Assembly (NCBI RefSeq): GCF_024498135.1
Contig: NZ_JANHOH010000001.1
Coordinates: 434,001 to 498,000, forward strand
DNA length: 64,000 nt
Direction: 5' to 3'
Origin: Mucilaginibacter aquariorum
GTDB taxonomy: Bacteria; Bacteroidota; Bacteroidia; Sphingobacteriales; Sphingobacteriaceae
This document shows, one piece after another, positions 36,847 to 45,393 of the stretch (its first letter is position 1; each line of letters opens with the position of its first letter). The notes beneath the pieces were generated by a model. It did not search any database. It had not been told where the DNA came from and saw only the letters and a list, made by a program, of their open reading frames with translations. Both the position numbers and the translations under genes were made by a program.

Positions 36847-37040
36847 CAGCAAATAATAATACAATGCAACTAATAAACTCTATCTGCAATACCTTTAAGC
36901 GGCCCATGGGCATGCTGCAGAAGAGCTATGCATCAAGGATACAACTCTTCTCTTAGTATACCTGCTTTACACAGGAAACACAATTTATTTTTTATTGAAC
37001 AAACACCTAAAGCTTTACGCCCAGGGTTTATTTGAATTTT

Positions 37041-37562
37041 ATGGACACATATTATACTGTTGAAGAAAAGTATCTACAGGCTGTGGATGAGCTAACTTAC
37101 GGCGAAACCCCAAAAGCATTGAATTTACTAAATGAGCTGATTGCAAACGACCCATTATACGCACGTGCGCATTTCCAGATCGGTAAGATATATTATTACG
37201 ATTTTAAAGATTATCAAACGGCAGGTTACCATTTTAAAACCTGCATGGAAATTGACCCTTTATTCTCTGATAACTATTTCGATTACTTAAGCCTGGTTGT
37301 ATTTTTAAAAATGGATAAACAGGTTAACCTGATTGCAACAGCCGCGTTGAATACACCGGGTGTTAATGCATCATCCATTTATGAATTATTGGGCTTATAT
37401 GCTGAAAAAAACAAGCTCTGGAATAAAGCACTGGAAGCTTACCGCAATGCCTATATGGAGGCTACAGCAAAAGAACAGCTCGAAAGTACCGAAGAAAGCA
37501 TAGGCCGCGTAAAACTTAAAATGCGGCAGGGTATTGTATATCAATACACGCTTACCGGTTAA
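37041..37562 (+). CDS. Tetratricopeptide-like repeat protein
   Basis: A 173-residue soluble protein with several TPR-like helical pairs: ALNLLNELIANDPLYARAHFQIGKIYY (about 22-52), YQTAGYHFKTCMEIDPLFSDNYFDYL (about 55-82) and YELLGLYAEKNKLWNKALEAYRNAY (about 115-142). Asp-Pro endings of helix pairs are typical. Such proteins mediate protein contacts; no partner can be named. The frame opens at a TTG at 37032, but the ATG at 37041 is the better start. The terminator behind it is shared with the next, convergent gene. Confidence 0.82.
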   Translation: MDTYYTVEEKYLQAVDELTYGETPKALNLLNELIANDPLYARAHFQIGKIYYYDFKDYQTAGYHFKTCMEIDPLFSDNYFDYLSLVVFLKMDKQVNLIATAALNTPGVNASSIYELLGLYAEKNKLWNKALEAYRNAYMEATAKEQLESTEESIGRVKLKMRQGIVYQYTLTG

Positions 37563-37563
37563 T

Positions 37564-37603
37564 AAAAAAAGGTGCCCAATAATCAAATCAGGGCACCTTT
37601 TTT
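37564..37603. terminator. Bidirectional terminator
   Basis: Stem GGTGCCC / GGGCACC with a 13-base loop, flanked by A- and T-runs of seven. It lies between the convergent TPR gene and the sorbosone dehydrogenase-like gene and can end both. Confidence 0.85.
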
Positions 37604-37619
37604 ATTGTGATAGGTAATG

Positions 37620-38933
37620 CTATTTTTTGTAACTGATCTTGTAGATAGTTCCTTTAGAATCGTCGGTAACATAAATTGAACCATCGGGGCCTTGTGCTAA
37701 ACCACAAGGACGGCGTACGGCGCTTCCTTTAGCCGTATTTTCCGGCGAACCCGAAAAGCCATCGGCAAATACTTCCCACTTACCATCAGGTTTTCCATCT
37801 TTAAATGGTTGAAAAACTACAAAATACCCAGCCTGTGGCTCGGGTGCGCGGTTCCATGAACCATGGAAAGCGATGAACGCACCGTTTTTATATTTCTCGG
37901 GGAATTGGTCGCCGGTATAAAATAACAAACCGTTAGGGGCAAGGTGGCCCGGGTATGCTGCGGCAGGGTTAATAAATTTATGGGTTGGGTCGCCATCTTT
38001 TTTACCATCGCCACCGTACTCGGGCGCCAATATCTTTTTGCGTTGTTCCTGGTCGTAATAAATATAAGGCCAGCCTGCATTATCACCCTTTTTAATGGCA
38101 TACATACATTCGGCAGGTAAAATGGCCGATTGCTTGGTGTCAAACATATCGGGGAATATATCATGCAGGGCATCGCGGCCATGCTGCATTACAAATAGCT
38201 GGTTGTTTTGTTTATTCCAGTCCATACCAACAACGTTGCGCAGGCCGGTTGCATAACGCACGCCATCTTTATAAGTTTGGTTTAGCTTATCAGCCTTAAA
38301 TTGCCAAATACCACCCGCAGAATCCAATATAGGACACCCAGGCTGGCCTAATGAACCTTTCTCACGATCTTTTATCTGGCAGGAATTTGAGTATGCGCCA
38401 ATATTAACGTAAAGGTTGCTGGCATCGTCCAATACTATGGCCTTGGCTTCGTGCTGATTACGGTTTAATAAGCCTTTAACAACTGTTTCGCGCTTTGCAG
38501 GATCAATTACTTCGTTTTTATCATTCAGTTTATAACGATACACATCCTCATTTGATGAGGTGTATAAGTACCCATTTTTGATATAAATACCGGTACCTTC
38601 ATAATCGCCAAAGCCGTTTTTAACTTCGGCTTTACCATTGTTTTCATGTAAAACCAAAATGCCTTTACCATCTTTTGGTTTACCCAGTTTTACAAAAATA
38701 TCGCCCTGCGACGAAACTGCTATATGGCGCGTACCACCAAGGTCTTCGGCAAGTATTGCGGCATTAAAACCTTCTGGCAACGTTAACCCTGCAGATGCAG
38801 TTGCAACCCCGGCAGTTTTAGAACTATCAGTATTTTCGGCAGTACTTTTTTTGCTGTTGCCTGTACATGCGTTTAATAATACTGCCCCCGCAAACGCAGC
38901 TGTTAGTAAAAAAATGGACGATCTGTTTTTCAT
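37620..38933 (-). CDS. Sorbosone/glucose dehydrogenase-like (PQQ-type) lipoprotein
   Basis: A 437-residue exported lipoprotein (lipobox LLNAC, Cys at about 23). The body is a six-bladed beta-propeller of the soluble glucose dehydrogenase/sorbosone dehydrogenase type: GTRHIAVSSQGDIFVKLG, YRYKLNDKNEVIDPAKRE and GLAQGPDGSIYVTDDSKG are repeated blade motifs. Family members oxidise sugars or sugar aldehydes with PQQ or a similar cofactor; several residues needed for PQQ binding cannot be checked by eye, so activity is inferred. A single-gene unit with a long upstream region. Confidence 0.88.
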   Translation of the reverse strand: MKNRSSIFLLTAAFAGAVLLNACTGNSKKSTAENTDSSKTAGVATASAGLTLPEGFNAAILAEDLGGTRHIAVSSQGDIFVKLGKPKDGKGILVLHENNGKAEVKNGFGDYEGTGIYIKNGYLYTSSNEDVYRYKLNDKNEVIDPAKRETVVKGLLNRNQHEAKAIVLDDASNLYVNIGAYSNSCQIKDREKGSLGQPGCPILDSAGGIWQFKADKLNQTYKDGVRYATGLRNVVGMDWNKQNNQLFVMQHGRDALHDIFPDMFDTKQSAILPAECMYAIKKGDNAGWPYIYYDQEQRKKILAPEYGGDGKKDGDPTHKFINPAAAYPGHLAPNGLLFYTGDQFPEKYKNGAFIAFHGSWNRAPEPQAGYFVVFQPFKDGKPDGKWEVFADGFSGSPENTAKGSAVRRPCGLAQGPDGSIYVTDDSKGTIYKISYKK

Positions 38934-39241
38934 TGTTGTGAGTGTTTATAGGAAATAATATATAAGTAGACTAAAGGATTTATACTGGTGTATTGATGTA
39001 TCAAATTAACTTAATATACAGTAAATATCGAAATCTGTTTTGTAGAAATATGGTGACACAGAGGTGAATAGGTACATTATTCATTAATAAATATTCCGCG
39101 GATGCATTGCAATACTATATTCTGGAATGCCGAATAAGCGCAGTACAATATTCCAAATATATTACGCTGACAAATATTATCACAAAACGATATTAAACTA
39201 TCCTTTACATCTGCCGTCATAGATGTATAAATTTTAAGGAT
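38934..39241. other. Divergent promoter region, about 300 bases
   Basis: AT-rich gap between divergent genes. On the minus strand it holds a good promoter for the gene at 37620 (see 39154). On the plus side I see AAGGA two bases before the ATG at 39242 but no clear -33/-7 pair. No open frame or repeat of note. Confidence 0.6.
39154..39185 (-). promoter_or_regulatory. Bacteroidota-type promoter for the sorbosone dehydrogenase-like gene
   Basis: On the minus strand, TTG (complement of 39183-39185), a 21-base spacer and TATATTTG (complement of 39154-39161) match TTG N19-21 TAnnTTTG exactly. Transcription would start near 39147, leaving about 210 bases of leader. Confidence 0.45.
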
Positions 39242-40006
39242 ATGAGAAAGTCAGTTATACTATCAGCAATATTATTCGGGAGCTTGGTTTACAATAGTGC
39301 CCAGGCGCAAGTATCAGTACATATAGGTTTTAACATACCGGCACGCAGGGTGTATGTACCGGCCCCGCCGCCACAACCCGTTATGGTTTATGATAACGAT
39401 GAGTTTGATGACAGCGACGATTATTATTATCTGCCCGAAGTTGAGGCTTATTACAGCATACCACGCCATTGCTATTACTACCAGGATGGTGGCAGTTGGG
39501 TATCTGCAGCATATTTACCGGGAGCTTACCGCAACTATGACTGGCGTACCGCCCGCAGATTTGAGGTAAGGGGACGACGCCCATATATGCGTCACGATCA
39601 ATACCGGAGCAAATGGGGTGGCAGCTTTAACCGTGGCGACTGGAACCGCAGGGATAATAACTATGCCGACAGACGTAATAACAATCGTAACGATTGGAAC
39701 CGCAGGGATGACAACAACCGTAACGACTGGAATAAAGGAAATAACAGGTTTGAAAGGCCAAACCGCGACAGGGGCAATCAGGGCGGCTGGGGACAACCAA
39801 ACCGTAACGACCGCAACAACGACCGTGGTAATAGGGGTGGATGGGGCCAGCCATCACAACCAAACAGAAACGATAACAGAGGTGACAGCCGCCCGTCAAA
39901 CAATGGTGGTGGCCGCGAAAGGAATCGTGGAGGTGGTGATAATAACAGTCAATTTGCTCAAAACAGGGGCGGCCAGGGCGGTCCACATCGCCCGGGAAGG
40001 TTCTAA
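39242..40006 (+). CDS. Secreted Asn/Arg/Gly-rich low-complexity protein
   Basis: A 254-residue exported protein. A signal peptide (about 1-22, YNSAQAQ) is followed by a short folded-looking domain (about 23-125) with Tyr/Asp-rich patches (DDSDDYYYLPEVEAYY) and a Gly/Asn/Arg/Asp-rich disordered tail (about 126-254) made of repeats of NRNDWNRRD and GGWGQPNRND type. The tail is strongly basic overall (Arg) and would bind acidic polymers such as DNA or polysaccharide. Function is unknown. A ribosome-site-like AAGGA lies just upstream. Confidence 0.8.
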   Translation: MRKSVILSAILFGSLVYNSAQAQVSVHIGFNIPARRVYVPAPPPQPVMVYDNDEFDDSDDYYYLPEVEAYYSIPRHCYYYQDGGSWVSAAYLPGAYRNYDWRTARRFEVRGRRPYMRHDQYRSKWGGSFNRGDWNRRDNNYADRRNNNRNDWNRRDDNNRNDWNKGNNRFERPNRDRGNQGGWGQPNRNDRNNDRGNRGGWGQPSQPNRNDNRGDSRPSNNGGGRERNRGGGDNNSQFAQNRGGQGGPHRPGRF

Positions 40007-40030
40007 AATTATCTCCCCAACATATATAAT

Positions 40031-40063
40031 AAAAGCCATCACGCTTACAGCGGATGGCTTTTT
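40031..40063 (+). terminator. Rho-independent terminator
   Basis: Stem AAGCCATC / GATGGCTT with a 12-base loop and flanking A and T runs, between the low-complexity protein gene and the convergent aldo/keto reductase gene. Confidence 0.8.
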
Positions 40064-40081
40064 ACTTTTACTTACTCCGGC

Positions 40082-41029
40082 TTAGTAGGTGCTGGCTGTG
40101 GTTAACAGTTCAATGGCTTCGCCACTTAAATTTAGCTGTGTGGATTTTAACAGATCATTTAATTGCTGTATACTGGTAGCACTGGCAATGGGGGCAGTAA
40201 TGCCGGGCCTTGCCATTATCCACGCCAATGCAACGCTTGCAGGTGTGGTCTTGTATTCGCTGGCTACTTTATCTAAAGCACTTAATATTTTATAACCGCG
40301 GCCGTTCAGGTATTTTTTTATTCCACCACCACGTTTGCTTTTGTCAAGGTCGGCCTCCGAACGATATTTACCGGTAAGGAAACCACTGGCCAAAGAATAA
40401 TAGGTAATAACACCAATATTACTCTCACGGCATAACGATTCATAATGCCTTTCGTAATCTTCGCGGTTGTATAGGTTATACTCGGGTTGCAGGGTTTCAT
40501 AACGGGCTAAGCCATTGTTTTTGCTTACCAGTAAAGCCTCGCGAAATCTATCAGCGTTATAATTTGATGCACCAATGGCTCGTACTTTACCTTGTTTTAT
40601 CAGATCATCAAAAGTTTCCAGCGTTTCTTCTAAAGGCGTGTTGATATCATCGTCGTGCGCCTGATACAGGTCTATATAGTCGGTTTGCAACCTGCGTAAC
40701 GATGCTTCTACCGCCTCGGTGATGTAGGCTTTAGAAAGGCCTTGTTTGCCCTCCATGGCTTTACCCACTTTGGTAGCTAATATTACCTTATCGCGTTTAC
40801 CGCTTTGTCTAAACCAGTTACCTATTATAGTTTCAGATTCGCCACCCTTATTGCCCGGTACCCAGCGTGCGTAAACGTCTGCTGTGTCTACAAAATCGAA
40901 TCCGGCGTCAATCAGGGCATCCAGCAGGGCAAAGGAGGTTTTTTGGTCGGCTGTCCAGCCAAACACGTTACCACCAAAACAAAAGGGTTGCACCATAATG
41001 CCCGACTTGCCTAATTCACGCTTTTCCAT
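40082..41029 (-). CDS. Aldo/keto reductase
   Basis: A 315-residue NAD(P)H-dependent oxidoreductase with a TIM barrel. The active-site set is Asp48 and Tyr53 in DFVDTADVYA, Lys87 in ILATKVGK and His125 in LYQAHDDD. The motif WMARPGITAPIASATS is near the cofactor site. It reduces carbonyls to alcohols, but the natural substrate is unknown; the sequence is of the YajO/YghZ-like group. A 74-residue gene starts 12 bases beyond its 5' end on the same strand. Confidence 0.93.
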   Translation of the reverse strand: MEKRELGKSGIMVQPFCFGGNVFGWTADQKTSFALLDALIDAGFDFVDTADVYARWVPGNKGGESETIIGNWFRQSGKRDKVILATKVGKAMEGKQGLSKAYITEAVEASLRRLQTDYIDLYQAHDDDINTPLEETLETFDDLIKQGKVRAIGASNYNADRFREALLVSKNNGLARYETLQPEYNLYNREDYERHYESLCRESNIGVITYYSLASGFLTGKYRSEADLDKSKRGGGIKKYLNGRGYKILSALDKVASEYKTTPASVALAWIMARPGITAPIASATSIQQLNDLLKSTQLNLSGEAIELLTTASTY

Positions 41030-41041
41030 GTTATTTAATAA

Positions 41042-41266
41042 TTATATTGTTGTTTGTATCTGTTCTGCCAGCTCATCTACCCAGCCCGAAAAATACGGTT
41101 CTGACCCGGCAATGCGTTCCCATTGGCCATGTTCGTTTCGGGCAATGGTTAGTTGCAGGCTCTCGTCCAGCGCGCTAAATTCGTAAATTCCGTCACTTTT
41201 CTGTGTAACTATCCCGTTAACAGGCGTATCAGATCCGGTGAGTACCGCTTCAAATTGTTGTTCCAT
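41042..41266 (-). CDS. Hypothetical small acidic protein
   Basis: I do not recognise this 74-residue protein (GSDTPVNGIVTQKSDGIYEFSAL). It is acidic, without membrane helix or signal, and has alternating hydrophobic residues that suggest a small beta-sheet. It stops 12 bases before the aldo/keto reductase start, on the same strand, so the two are probably one transcript. The short length leaves some doubt, though the codon pattern is like that of its neighbours. Confidence 0.6.
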   Translation of the reverse strand: MEQQFEAVLTGSDTPVNGIVTQKSDGIYEFSALDESLQLTIARNEHGQWERIAGSEPYFSGWVDELAEQIQTTI

Positions 41267-41590
41267 AATGTAGTTGTTTACAATTTTAACAAGGGGATGG
41301 GCTTTGTGTTTGGCCTGGTTGTTATTAGGAGGTAGGATGGCGCATTTTATAGGTTCTCCTGTGGAATCAGATCAATATATAAACGAATTTGGCCACCAGA
41401 AAATTGCGTTAAGGATTGAAGTGGATACCGTACTTCGACAAGCTCAGTATGACAATATGTTAAGGCCTGTGCGCGTATGAGCGTAAAGCCTGGCCGAAGG
41501 CAAGCCCAGAATCATTAATTGGATAGGGCTTCAAAACTATTAGCATTGCATAGCTGTTAAACTTACAACCAATTAAATTTTACTTAAATA
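41267..41590. other. Noncoding gap, repeat remnants
   Basis: No gene or promoter I can support. It contains one copy of a scattered short motif, CTTCGACAAGCTCAGTATGA near 41433, which is common in intergenic DNA of related bacteria, and an AT-rich stretch before the next ATG. Confidence 0.6.
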
Positions 41591-42523
41591 ATGAATATGA
41601 AATATTTCCAGGTGGCACAGGGTGTATGGGGTATGCGGCTTTTGGTTGTGAACGTGTACATGATTGCCAACCGCCGTGGTATTGGCAAAGGCTGGGTTTT
41701 GGTTGATACCGGGCTAAAGGGTTCTGCTAAAAAAATAATTGCTATGGCCGAAGCATTGTTTGGCCCTGGTACAAGGCCGAGCGCTATAGTACTTACCCAT
41801 GGCCATTTTGACCACGCAGGTTCGCTGCCCGAACTGCTGAAATACTGGAACGTACCCGTTTACGCCCATAAGCTTGAGCTACCTTATTTAACCGGAAAAT
41901 CGTCCTATCCGCCTGCCGACCCGGAAGTGGGTGGGGGTTTTATGAGTTTAATATCGTGGATCTGGCCAACAAAACCTATAAATATTCGGAGGAACATCCG
42001 CGAGATTGATTTGTTGGACGGCATTCCTGAACTGCCGGAATGGAAGGTAATTCATACACCCGGGCATACGCCGGGGCATATTTCGCTGTATCTGCCGTTG
42101 AATACCACGCTGATAGCCGGCGATGCATTTACCACCACGCAGGCCGAATCGGCTTTTTATATGTTTACCTACCGGAAAAAGGTGAGCGGCCCGCCACGGT
42201 ATATTACTACCGACTGGATAGCCGCGGCAAAATCGGTACGAAAACTTGCCGCATTGCAACCACGTATTGCGGCAACCGGGCATGGTATTGTTATGCGGGG
42301 CAAGGAGCTATCTACCCCGCTTAACCTGCTGGCAAACAGGTTTGAGCGTATTGCAGTGCCCGAAAGCGGGCGATATGTTGGGCATGGCGCCATCTCCGAT
42401 GAAAACGGCGTACGTTATATACCACCCTATAAAGGCACCCTGAAACGGAATGCCGCTATTGCCATTACGGCCACCCTGCTAAGTTTTTTATTGGTACGTA
42501 AGGCGGGTAAGATATGGGCTTAA
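41591..42523 (+). CDS. MBL-fold metallo-hydrolase
   Basis: A 310-residue enzyme of the metallo-beta-lactamase fold. The metal site HGHFDHAG (about residues 69-76) and the second-shell HTPGHTPGH (about 155-163) and GHGI near 236 are in place, so two metal ions are likely. The family covers glyoxalase II, lactonases, phosphodiesterases and others, and the substrate cannot be called. The C-terminal region has one hydrophobic helix (AAIAITATLLSFLLV, about 288-302), which may tether it to the membrane. It stands 26 bases before the DUF3820 gene. Confidence 0.92.
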   Translation: MNMKYFQVAQGVWGMRLLVVNVYMIANRRGIGKGWVLVDTGLKGSAKKIIAMAEALFGPGTRPSAIVLTHGHFDHAGSLPELLKYWNVPVYAHKLELPYLTGKSSYPPADPEVGGGFMSLISWIWPTKPINIRRNIREIDLLDGIPELPEWKVIHTPGHTPGHISLYLPLNTTLIAGDAFTTTQAESAFYMFTYRKKVSGPPRYITTDWIAAAKSVRKLAALQPRIAATGHGIVMRGKELSTPLNLLANRFERIAVPESGRYVGHGAISDENGVRYIPPYKGTLKRNAAIAITATLLSFLLVRKAGKIWA

Positions 42524-42548
42524 GCCAATATTATTCTACATTTACACC

Positions 42549-42788
42549 GTGGAAAACATAGTACCCGATCCCCAGATCTTAATTGATATTGTAAATACCC
42601 GCATGCCCTTTGGCAAGCATAAAGACACCCTGATTTGTGATATACCGGTAAGTTACCTGGAGTGGATGTATAAAAAAGGTTTCCCGCCGGGTAAGCTGGG
42701 TATGATGCTGAACACCGTATATGAAATAAAAACCAATGGCGTTGACCAGATTCTGAGGCAAATAAAATATAAGTACGGCAGGTATTAG
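42549..42788 (+). CDS. DUF3820 family protein
   Basis: A 79-residue protein that begins at GTG. The blocks MPFGKHKDTLICDIP and WMYKKGFPPGKLG match DUF3820 (putative quorum-sensing-regulated virulence factor), a small fold often fused to exonuclease domains or alone. Biochemical function is unclear. It is close behind the MBL-fold gene and probably in the same transcript. No other start is available in frame at a sensible distance. Confidence 0.85.
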   Translation: MENIVPDPQILIDIVNTRMPFGKHKDTLICDIPVSYLEWMYKKGFPPGKLGMMLNTVYEIKTNGVDQILRQIKYKYGRY

Positions 42789-42814
42789 AGGAAACCACTA
42801 CCTGCTTCCGGTTA

Positions 42815-42936
42815 ACTCACCCCCGCTACGCTGCGCTGGCGACCCTCTCTCCGCAAGCGGAAAGAAGGTGAAAATATATTAAACCCCTCTTTGCGAAGCA
42901 GAGGGGGTGGTCGAGCGACGCAAAGACCGGGTGAGT
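42815..42936. repeat. Compound intergenic inverted repeat
   Basis: Outer arms ACTCACCC (42815-42822) and GGGTGAGT (42929-42936) enclose two hairpins, one with CCGC/GCGG and one with CCCCTCT/AGAGGGG. Such CTCACCC-type palindromes are common intergenic elements. It separates the DUF3820 gene from msrA. Confidence 0.6.
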
Positions 42937-43016
42937 AAACTTACCCACACATGACTAAACGGCCAATCCGTCTCACCATACTTTGCGTAAATTGTATTAA
43001 ATAAATTGATACAATT

Positions 43017-43670
43017 ATGAAACGCATTCTGTTATATTTTGCAACCATACTAATTTTTACCGGCTGTGCCAACGGGCAAACCAAAAGCCGTAACGCTTTT
43101 GCACCGGTGCCAAAGCCTGCAGCAGGCGAGGCCGTGGCCACATTTGGTGGTGGCTGTTTCTGGAGCATGAGCGAGGCCCTGAGTGAATTACAGGGCGTTA
43201 GCAAAGTGGTATCGGGTTATGCGGGCGGTAAAACTAAAAACCCAAGCTATGAGGACGTAAGCAGCCAGAACACCAACCATGCCGAGGTTACCCAGGTTTA
43301 CTATAACCCCAAAGTGATCAGCTTTGCTACGTTGGCCGAGGCTTTCTTTTTCGCGCATGATCCAACAACACTTAACCGTCAGGGTCCTGATGTGGGTACC
43401 GATTACCGTTCGATAGCTTTTTACCGTAACGATGCCGAGAAGAACACCTTGATAAACACCATTAAAAAAGTGAACGATACCAGGCACTACAGCAACCCCA
43501 TTGTTACGCAAGTGGTACCATTCACAGCCTTTTATGCAGCCGAGAACTATCACCAGGGCTATTACCGTACCCATGGCGATAACCCCTACATCAGCAGTGT
43601 ATCGCAACCCAAAGTAATGAAGTTTCGCAAGGCAATGAAAGCGGAGTTGAAGCCGGAGTTTCAGAAGTAA
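43017..43670 (+). CDS. msrA: Peptide-methionine (S)-S-oxide reductase, exported lipoprotein form
   Basis: A 217-residue enzyme that reduces the S form of methionine sulfoxide in oxidised proteins, using thioredoxin. The catalytic Cys47 is in FGGGCFWSM, and GYAGGKTKNPSYEDV and DVGTDYRSIAFY are the family blocks. A lipobox (FTGC, Cys17) and hydrophobic leader show that this copy is exported and lipid-anchored, so it repairs periplasmic proteins. The remaining thiols needed for regeneration are not obvious at the C-terminus, so it may rely on an external reductant. Confidence 0.95.
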   Translation: MKRILLYFATILIFTGCANGQTKSRNAFAPVPKPAAGEAVATFGGGCFWSMSEALSELQGVSKVVSGYAGGKTKNPSYEDVSSQNTNHAEVTQVYYNPKVISFATLAEAFFFAHDPTTLNRQGPDVGTDYRSIAFYRNDAEKNTLINTIKKVNDTRHYSNPIVTQVVPFTAFYAAENYHQGYYRTHGDNPYISSVSQPKVMKFRKAMKAELKPEFQK

Positions 43671-43694
43671 GAAAGCTTTAGTCTTATCACAACC

Positions 43695-43826
43695 TGTCAT
43701 TTCGAACGAACAGAGGGGCGGGGTGTGAAATGGAGTGAGGAGAAATCTTTTACACTTTGCATCCGGACATGCAAGCAGCCCTGTTTGTTGTAAAAGATTT
43801 CTCCTCGTACCTCGTTCGAAATGACA
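43695..43826. repeat. Long intergenic inverted repeat, related to the one at 12153
   Basis: Outer arms TGTCATTTCGAACGA (43695-43709) and TCGTTCGAAATGACA (43812-43826), and inner arms GAGGAGAAATCTTTTACA (43737-43754) and its complement (43789-43806), are exact. The right half resembles the 12153 element when aligned over GTCATTnCGA...GAGGTACGA...AATCT. It lies between convergent genes. Confidence 0.8.
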
Positions 43827-43879
43827 TGGCTTTTAAATGCAATCGTGCATGTTCCTTTTTAAATAAATTAAGCCTTTAA

Positions 43880-45244
43880 TCAGGCGGCCACGGGCAATAT
43901 AATTGTGAATGTGCTACCCTTGCCTTCTACGCTGTGAACGCTTATTTTGCCATCGTGGCTTTCTACAATATCCTTAACAATGCTCAAACCTATCCCGGTA
44001 GATTGCTCACCCTTTAGCCCGGTACGACCGACGCCGGAGAAGCGCTCAAAAAGTTTTGGTATCAGCTCATTAGGAATACCTACACCCTGGTCTTTCACCT
44101 GAACAATTATCTTATTCTTTTCGCGCTTAAGGTGTAGTTCCACCTTATCGGTTTCCTTTGAAAATTTTAACGCGTTACTGATCAGGTTATCAATAACCCT
44201 CGGGAATTTTTCGGGGTTAATTTGCGCGTAGACGGTTTTAATATCACTTATAAACACCACATTATTTTTGCCGCCCTTTTGTATATTCCAGGTGTCTATA
44301 ATGCCCTGTAGAATGCCGTTAAGCTCGGTTTTATGGGTGTCAAAATTAGTGCTGTTATCGTAACGGGCAGCATCAAGCAGGTCGTCAATAATAGTACGTG
44401 CCTTCACACACGATTCGCGCATCATACTTAAACTATCCTGGGTATCCTCGTCAATATCCTCCAGTTCCATCAGCATCGCTAATGATTCAACAGCGGCAAT
44501 TGGGTTACGTAAGTCGTGCGCTACGGTACCCAGTACCTGGTTTTTAAAATTGTTAGCCTTTTCAATTTCCTGGTTCTTATGGCGGATCTCTACTATCTGC
44601 CCGTAATAACTGGCCTTGTAAGAGAAAAAGTATCTGGATGTTAAATAGAATCCGGCAAGCAATATGGCCGAGATCATTTGGTTATACGTCATTTCGGTAG
44701 CGCTTACCTGCGCATGAAAAAGCATCATGGTAAACATTATTTCTACACTAACAAGCAATATAAGCGTCTCGTGATACTCAAACACAAACAGCACGCTCAC
44801 AATACTTAAAGCAACAAGGTATAAGGTAAGGGCGTTACTGGGGTCGGATGTGGATATAAAGCTGGAGTACATGCCGCAGCCTATAAGATACAGGGAAAAC
44901 ACAAAAACAAATAAAGCCATACCCGCGGTAGCCCACCTGGTTTTACGCATATGCAGCACCAGTAAATGACTTATTAAATAAAACAGTGGTGTTACAATAA
45001 TAAATACCCAGTTAACACGGTTAAACTCGGGGAAGTTCTGCGCTTTGGTCAAACTTTCGGGGAAAATATGGTAAAGTATCCGGATAATTATACTTAAGGT
45101 AAGAAATATAAAACTTGCCGTACGAACGCTTATCAAATTCTGATAAGTATAATAATTACGATAAGCTGTGCTGTATTTAGGAGAGAGTTTTGTGAAGAAA
45201 TGAGTTTCCAAATTACTTTTTATAATAAGCTGTAAAATATTCAA
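43880..45244 (-). CDS. Multi-pass membrane sensor histidine kinase
   Basis: A 454-residue kinase without a nearby response regulator gene. Seven hydrophobic helices span about residues 42-205 (first FLTLSIIIRILYH, last ISAILLAGFYLTS), so it probably senses in the membrane. The kinase core has phospho-His243 in VAHDLRNPIAA, then NLISNALKFSK and DQGVGIP, GEQSTGIGLSIV, in order. It is transcribed towards the 43695 palindrome and its start is divergent to clpB. The signal is unknown. Confidence 0.92.
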   Translation of the reverse strand: MNILQLIIKSNLETHFFTKLSPKYSTAYRNYYTYQNLISVRTASFIFLTLSIIIRILYHIFPESLTKAQNFPEFNRVNWVFIIVTPLFYLISHLLVLHMRKTRWATAGMALFVFVFSLYLIGCGMYSSFISTSDPSNALTLYLVALSIVSVLFVFEYHETLILLVSVEIMFTMMLFHAQVSATEMTYNQMISAILLAGFYLTSRYFFSYKASYYGQIVEIRHKNQEIEKANNFKNQVLGTVAHDLRNPIAAVESLAMLMELEDIDEDTQDSLSMMRESCVKARTIIDDLLDAARYDNSTNFDTHKTELNGILQGIIDTWNIQKGGKNNVVFISDIKTVYAQINPEKFPRVIDNLISNALKFSKETDKVELHLKREKNKIIVQVKDQGVGIPNELIPKLFERFSGVGRTGLKGEQSTGIGLSIVKDIVESHDGKISVHSVEGKGSTFTIILPVAA

Positions 45245-45393
45245 TGTTTAGGTCAGCTAAAAATACTGCAATTTCAATGGGATGTAGCTGAACTAATGTA
45301 AACTTTTTGACAAAATGTCGGTAAAGAAAAAAAATGAATGCCATTTGTTCATAAAACGAAATGTGGCAATTGTTTTGAGGCTATTTGGGCACT

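Larger units (their letters stand above)
36589..37040. other. Noncoding gap with palindrome and promoter-like boxes
   Basis: This gap has an inverted repeat (arms 36709-36724 and 36775-36790, CTGAACGATAGTGAAG and its complement) of a kind scattered through genomes of this group, then a good promoter (see 36817) and a 30-codon open frame at 36864-36956 that I do not accept as a gene. From 36957 to 37040 I see only AT-rich leader DNA. Confidence 0.6.

Noticed and set aside
36864..36956. 30-codon open frame after a good promoter
   Set aside because: Too short and without a recognisable motif; kept only as a note in the findings.
39618..40085. Second-frame 155-codon open frame inside the low-complexity secreted protein
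   Set aside because: Made only by the biased repeat DNA (Thr/Val/Ile runs); the signal-peptide frame is the real gene.
41433..41456. CTTCGACAAGCTCAGTATGA motif as a regulatory site
   Set aside because: A widely scattered intergenic repeat remnant; no gene starts close by in a fitting position.
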